DNA of 15,376 bases from Cellvibrionaceae bacterium. Its GTDB lineage: Bacteria > Pseudomonadota > Gammaproteobacteria > Pseudomonadales > Cellvibrionaceae. This document shows, piece by piece, positions 14,801 to 15,376 of the stretch. The stretch spans positions 1-15,376 of the forward strand of contig JAOXRV010000142.1 of NCBI GenBank assembly GCA_025800435.1, read 5' to 3'. The position numbers were made by a program, and so were the translations under genes. Numbering within the stretch: position 1 is the first letter of the stretch; each line of letters opens with the position of its first letter. The notes under the pieces were generated by a model. The model worked only from the letters and a program-made list of their open reading frames with translations. It did not search any database and was not told the origin of the DNA.

Positions 14801-15376
14801 ATGCAACCATCATCTTCTTTTATGGCCGTTTTGGCGCTAAGCCTGGGTTTGGGGGCTTGCAGCCAAAGCGCTACCCAGGCACCCGCCTCGTCCCAGGTTA
14901 AACAAATGGATCATGCCCCAGCTGTCGCCAGCTTATACGACTACCAGCTCAGCACCGCCAGTGGCGAGCCGCGCTCAATGGCCGAGCTATTGGCCGAGCT
15001 AGCAAGCGCCGATGTGATTATGGTGGGGGAGTGGCACGCGCACCCGGCGGTACATTTATTTCAAGCCAAACTGATGGCTGCCCTGGCGGCTGAGTCGCGC
15101 CCCCTAAGCCTATCGATGGAGCATTTTACCCGTGCAGACCAAGCAGAGTTAGACCGCTATCTGGCCGGTGAGATTGGTGAAAGCAGCCTGCTAAAAAACA
15201 CCGCCGCCTGGGATAACTACAAAAGCGATTACCGACCCTTAGTTGAAATTGCACGCCAGCAGAAACTGCCGGTAGTGGCGGCCAATGCGCCACGCAAATT
15301 GGTTAAGTGTGTCGGCCGCGAGGGGCCGGAGTATCTCGATAGCCTGGCCCCAGAGGCGCGATCTCTGGTTGCCGCC
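14801..15376 (+). CDS. ChaN-family haem-binding lipoprotein, 5' part
   Basis: The frame is open to the right edge (192 residues visible, C-terminus missing). A lipoprotein signal peptide ends in the lipobox LGAC with Cys20 as the lipidation site; Ser at +2 predicts outer-membrane sorting. The mature part has the ChaN (DUF399, haem-binding uptake) signature VIMVGEWHAHPAVHLFQ with His79 and His81, SLSMEHFTRADQ, a NYKSDYRPLVE segment and PVVAANAPRKLV. ChaN of Campylobacter binds haem and is linked to iron uptake. Start ATG 14801 has GGGGCAAGG upstream; a later ATG (14822) would shorten the signal peptide. A Fur-like box and promoter precede it, in line with iron control. Confidence 0.88.
   Translation, partial: MQPSSSFMAVLALSLGLGACSQSATQAPASSQVKQMDHAPAVASLYDYQLSTASGEPRSMAELLAELASADVIMVGEWHAHPAVHLFQAKLMAALAAESRPLSLSMEHFTRADQAELDRYLAGEIGESSLLKNTAAWDNYKSDYRPLVEIARQQKLPVVAANAPRKLVKCVGREGPEYLDSLAPEARSLVAA

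Overview
The window looks like chromosomal core DNA from a GC-rich, non-enteric gammaproteobacterium. The gene neighbourhoods (pilSR beside fimT and pilY1, ampD-ampE, fxsA upstream of groES-groEL) resemble pseudomonad and Cellvibrionales-type genomes. The exact genus cannot be fixed from sequence reading alone.

Layout. Positions 1-5304 hold type IV pilus genes plus one NAD gene. The 3' end of a pilY1-like gene (+) converges on fimT (-). Upstream of fimT on the minus strand is a tight nadE-pilS-pilR block (nadE/pilS gap 2 nt, pilS/pilR overlap 4 nt). From 5418 rightward the plus strand carries ampD-ampE and then a TetR-family regulator. A gene-poor, repeat-rich stretch follows (7801-8483), then yajQ-ampG. 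A small Cys-less alkyltransferase-like gene (-) sits back to back with a DUF481 outer-membrane protein gene (+). Next come fxsA, groES-groEL with a strong terminator, and the start of a ChaN-family haem-binding lipoprotein gene that runs off the right edge.

How the genes work together. PilS/PilR is the sigma-54-dependent two-component system that normally controls pilin transcription; FimT and PilY1 are minor pilus components. AmpD, AmpE and AmpG all belong to peptidoglycan recycling, so two of the three loci flanking the repeat region act on one pathway: AmpG imports anhydro-muropeptides and AmpD trims them. GroES/GroEL is the chaperonin, preceded by two sigma-32-like promoter cores in a 60-bp tandem duplication. 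The ChaN gene has a promoter overlapped by a Fur-like box, which suggests iron control.

Most interesting non-coding content. (1) A near-consensus sigma-70 promoter (7879-7907) followed by an excellent LexA (SOS) box (7928-7943), with no conventional gene downstream for about 540 bp, only long-range and local hairpins and repeats. (2) Six copies of a GGGGTCAGACCTTT unit at a ~21-bp period, flanked by near-identical 23-24-bp direct repeats. (3) A 48-nt hairpin before fimT that buries the Shine-Dalgarno and start codon of a 10-residue leader ORF overlapping the fimT start. (4) A perfect 21-bp inverted repeat between the convergent pilY1 and fimT genes. No complete new defence or mobile system, CRISPR array, rRNA or tRNA was found.
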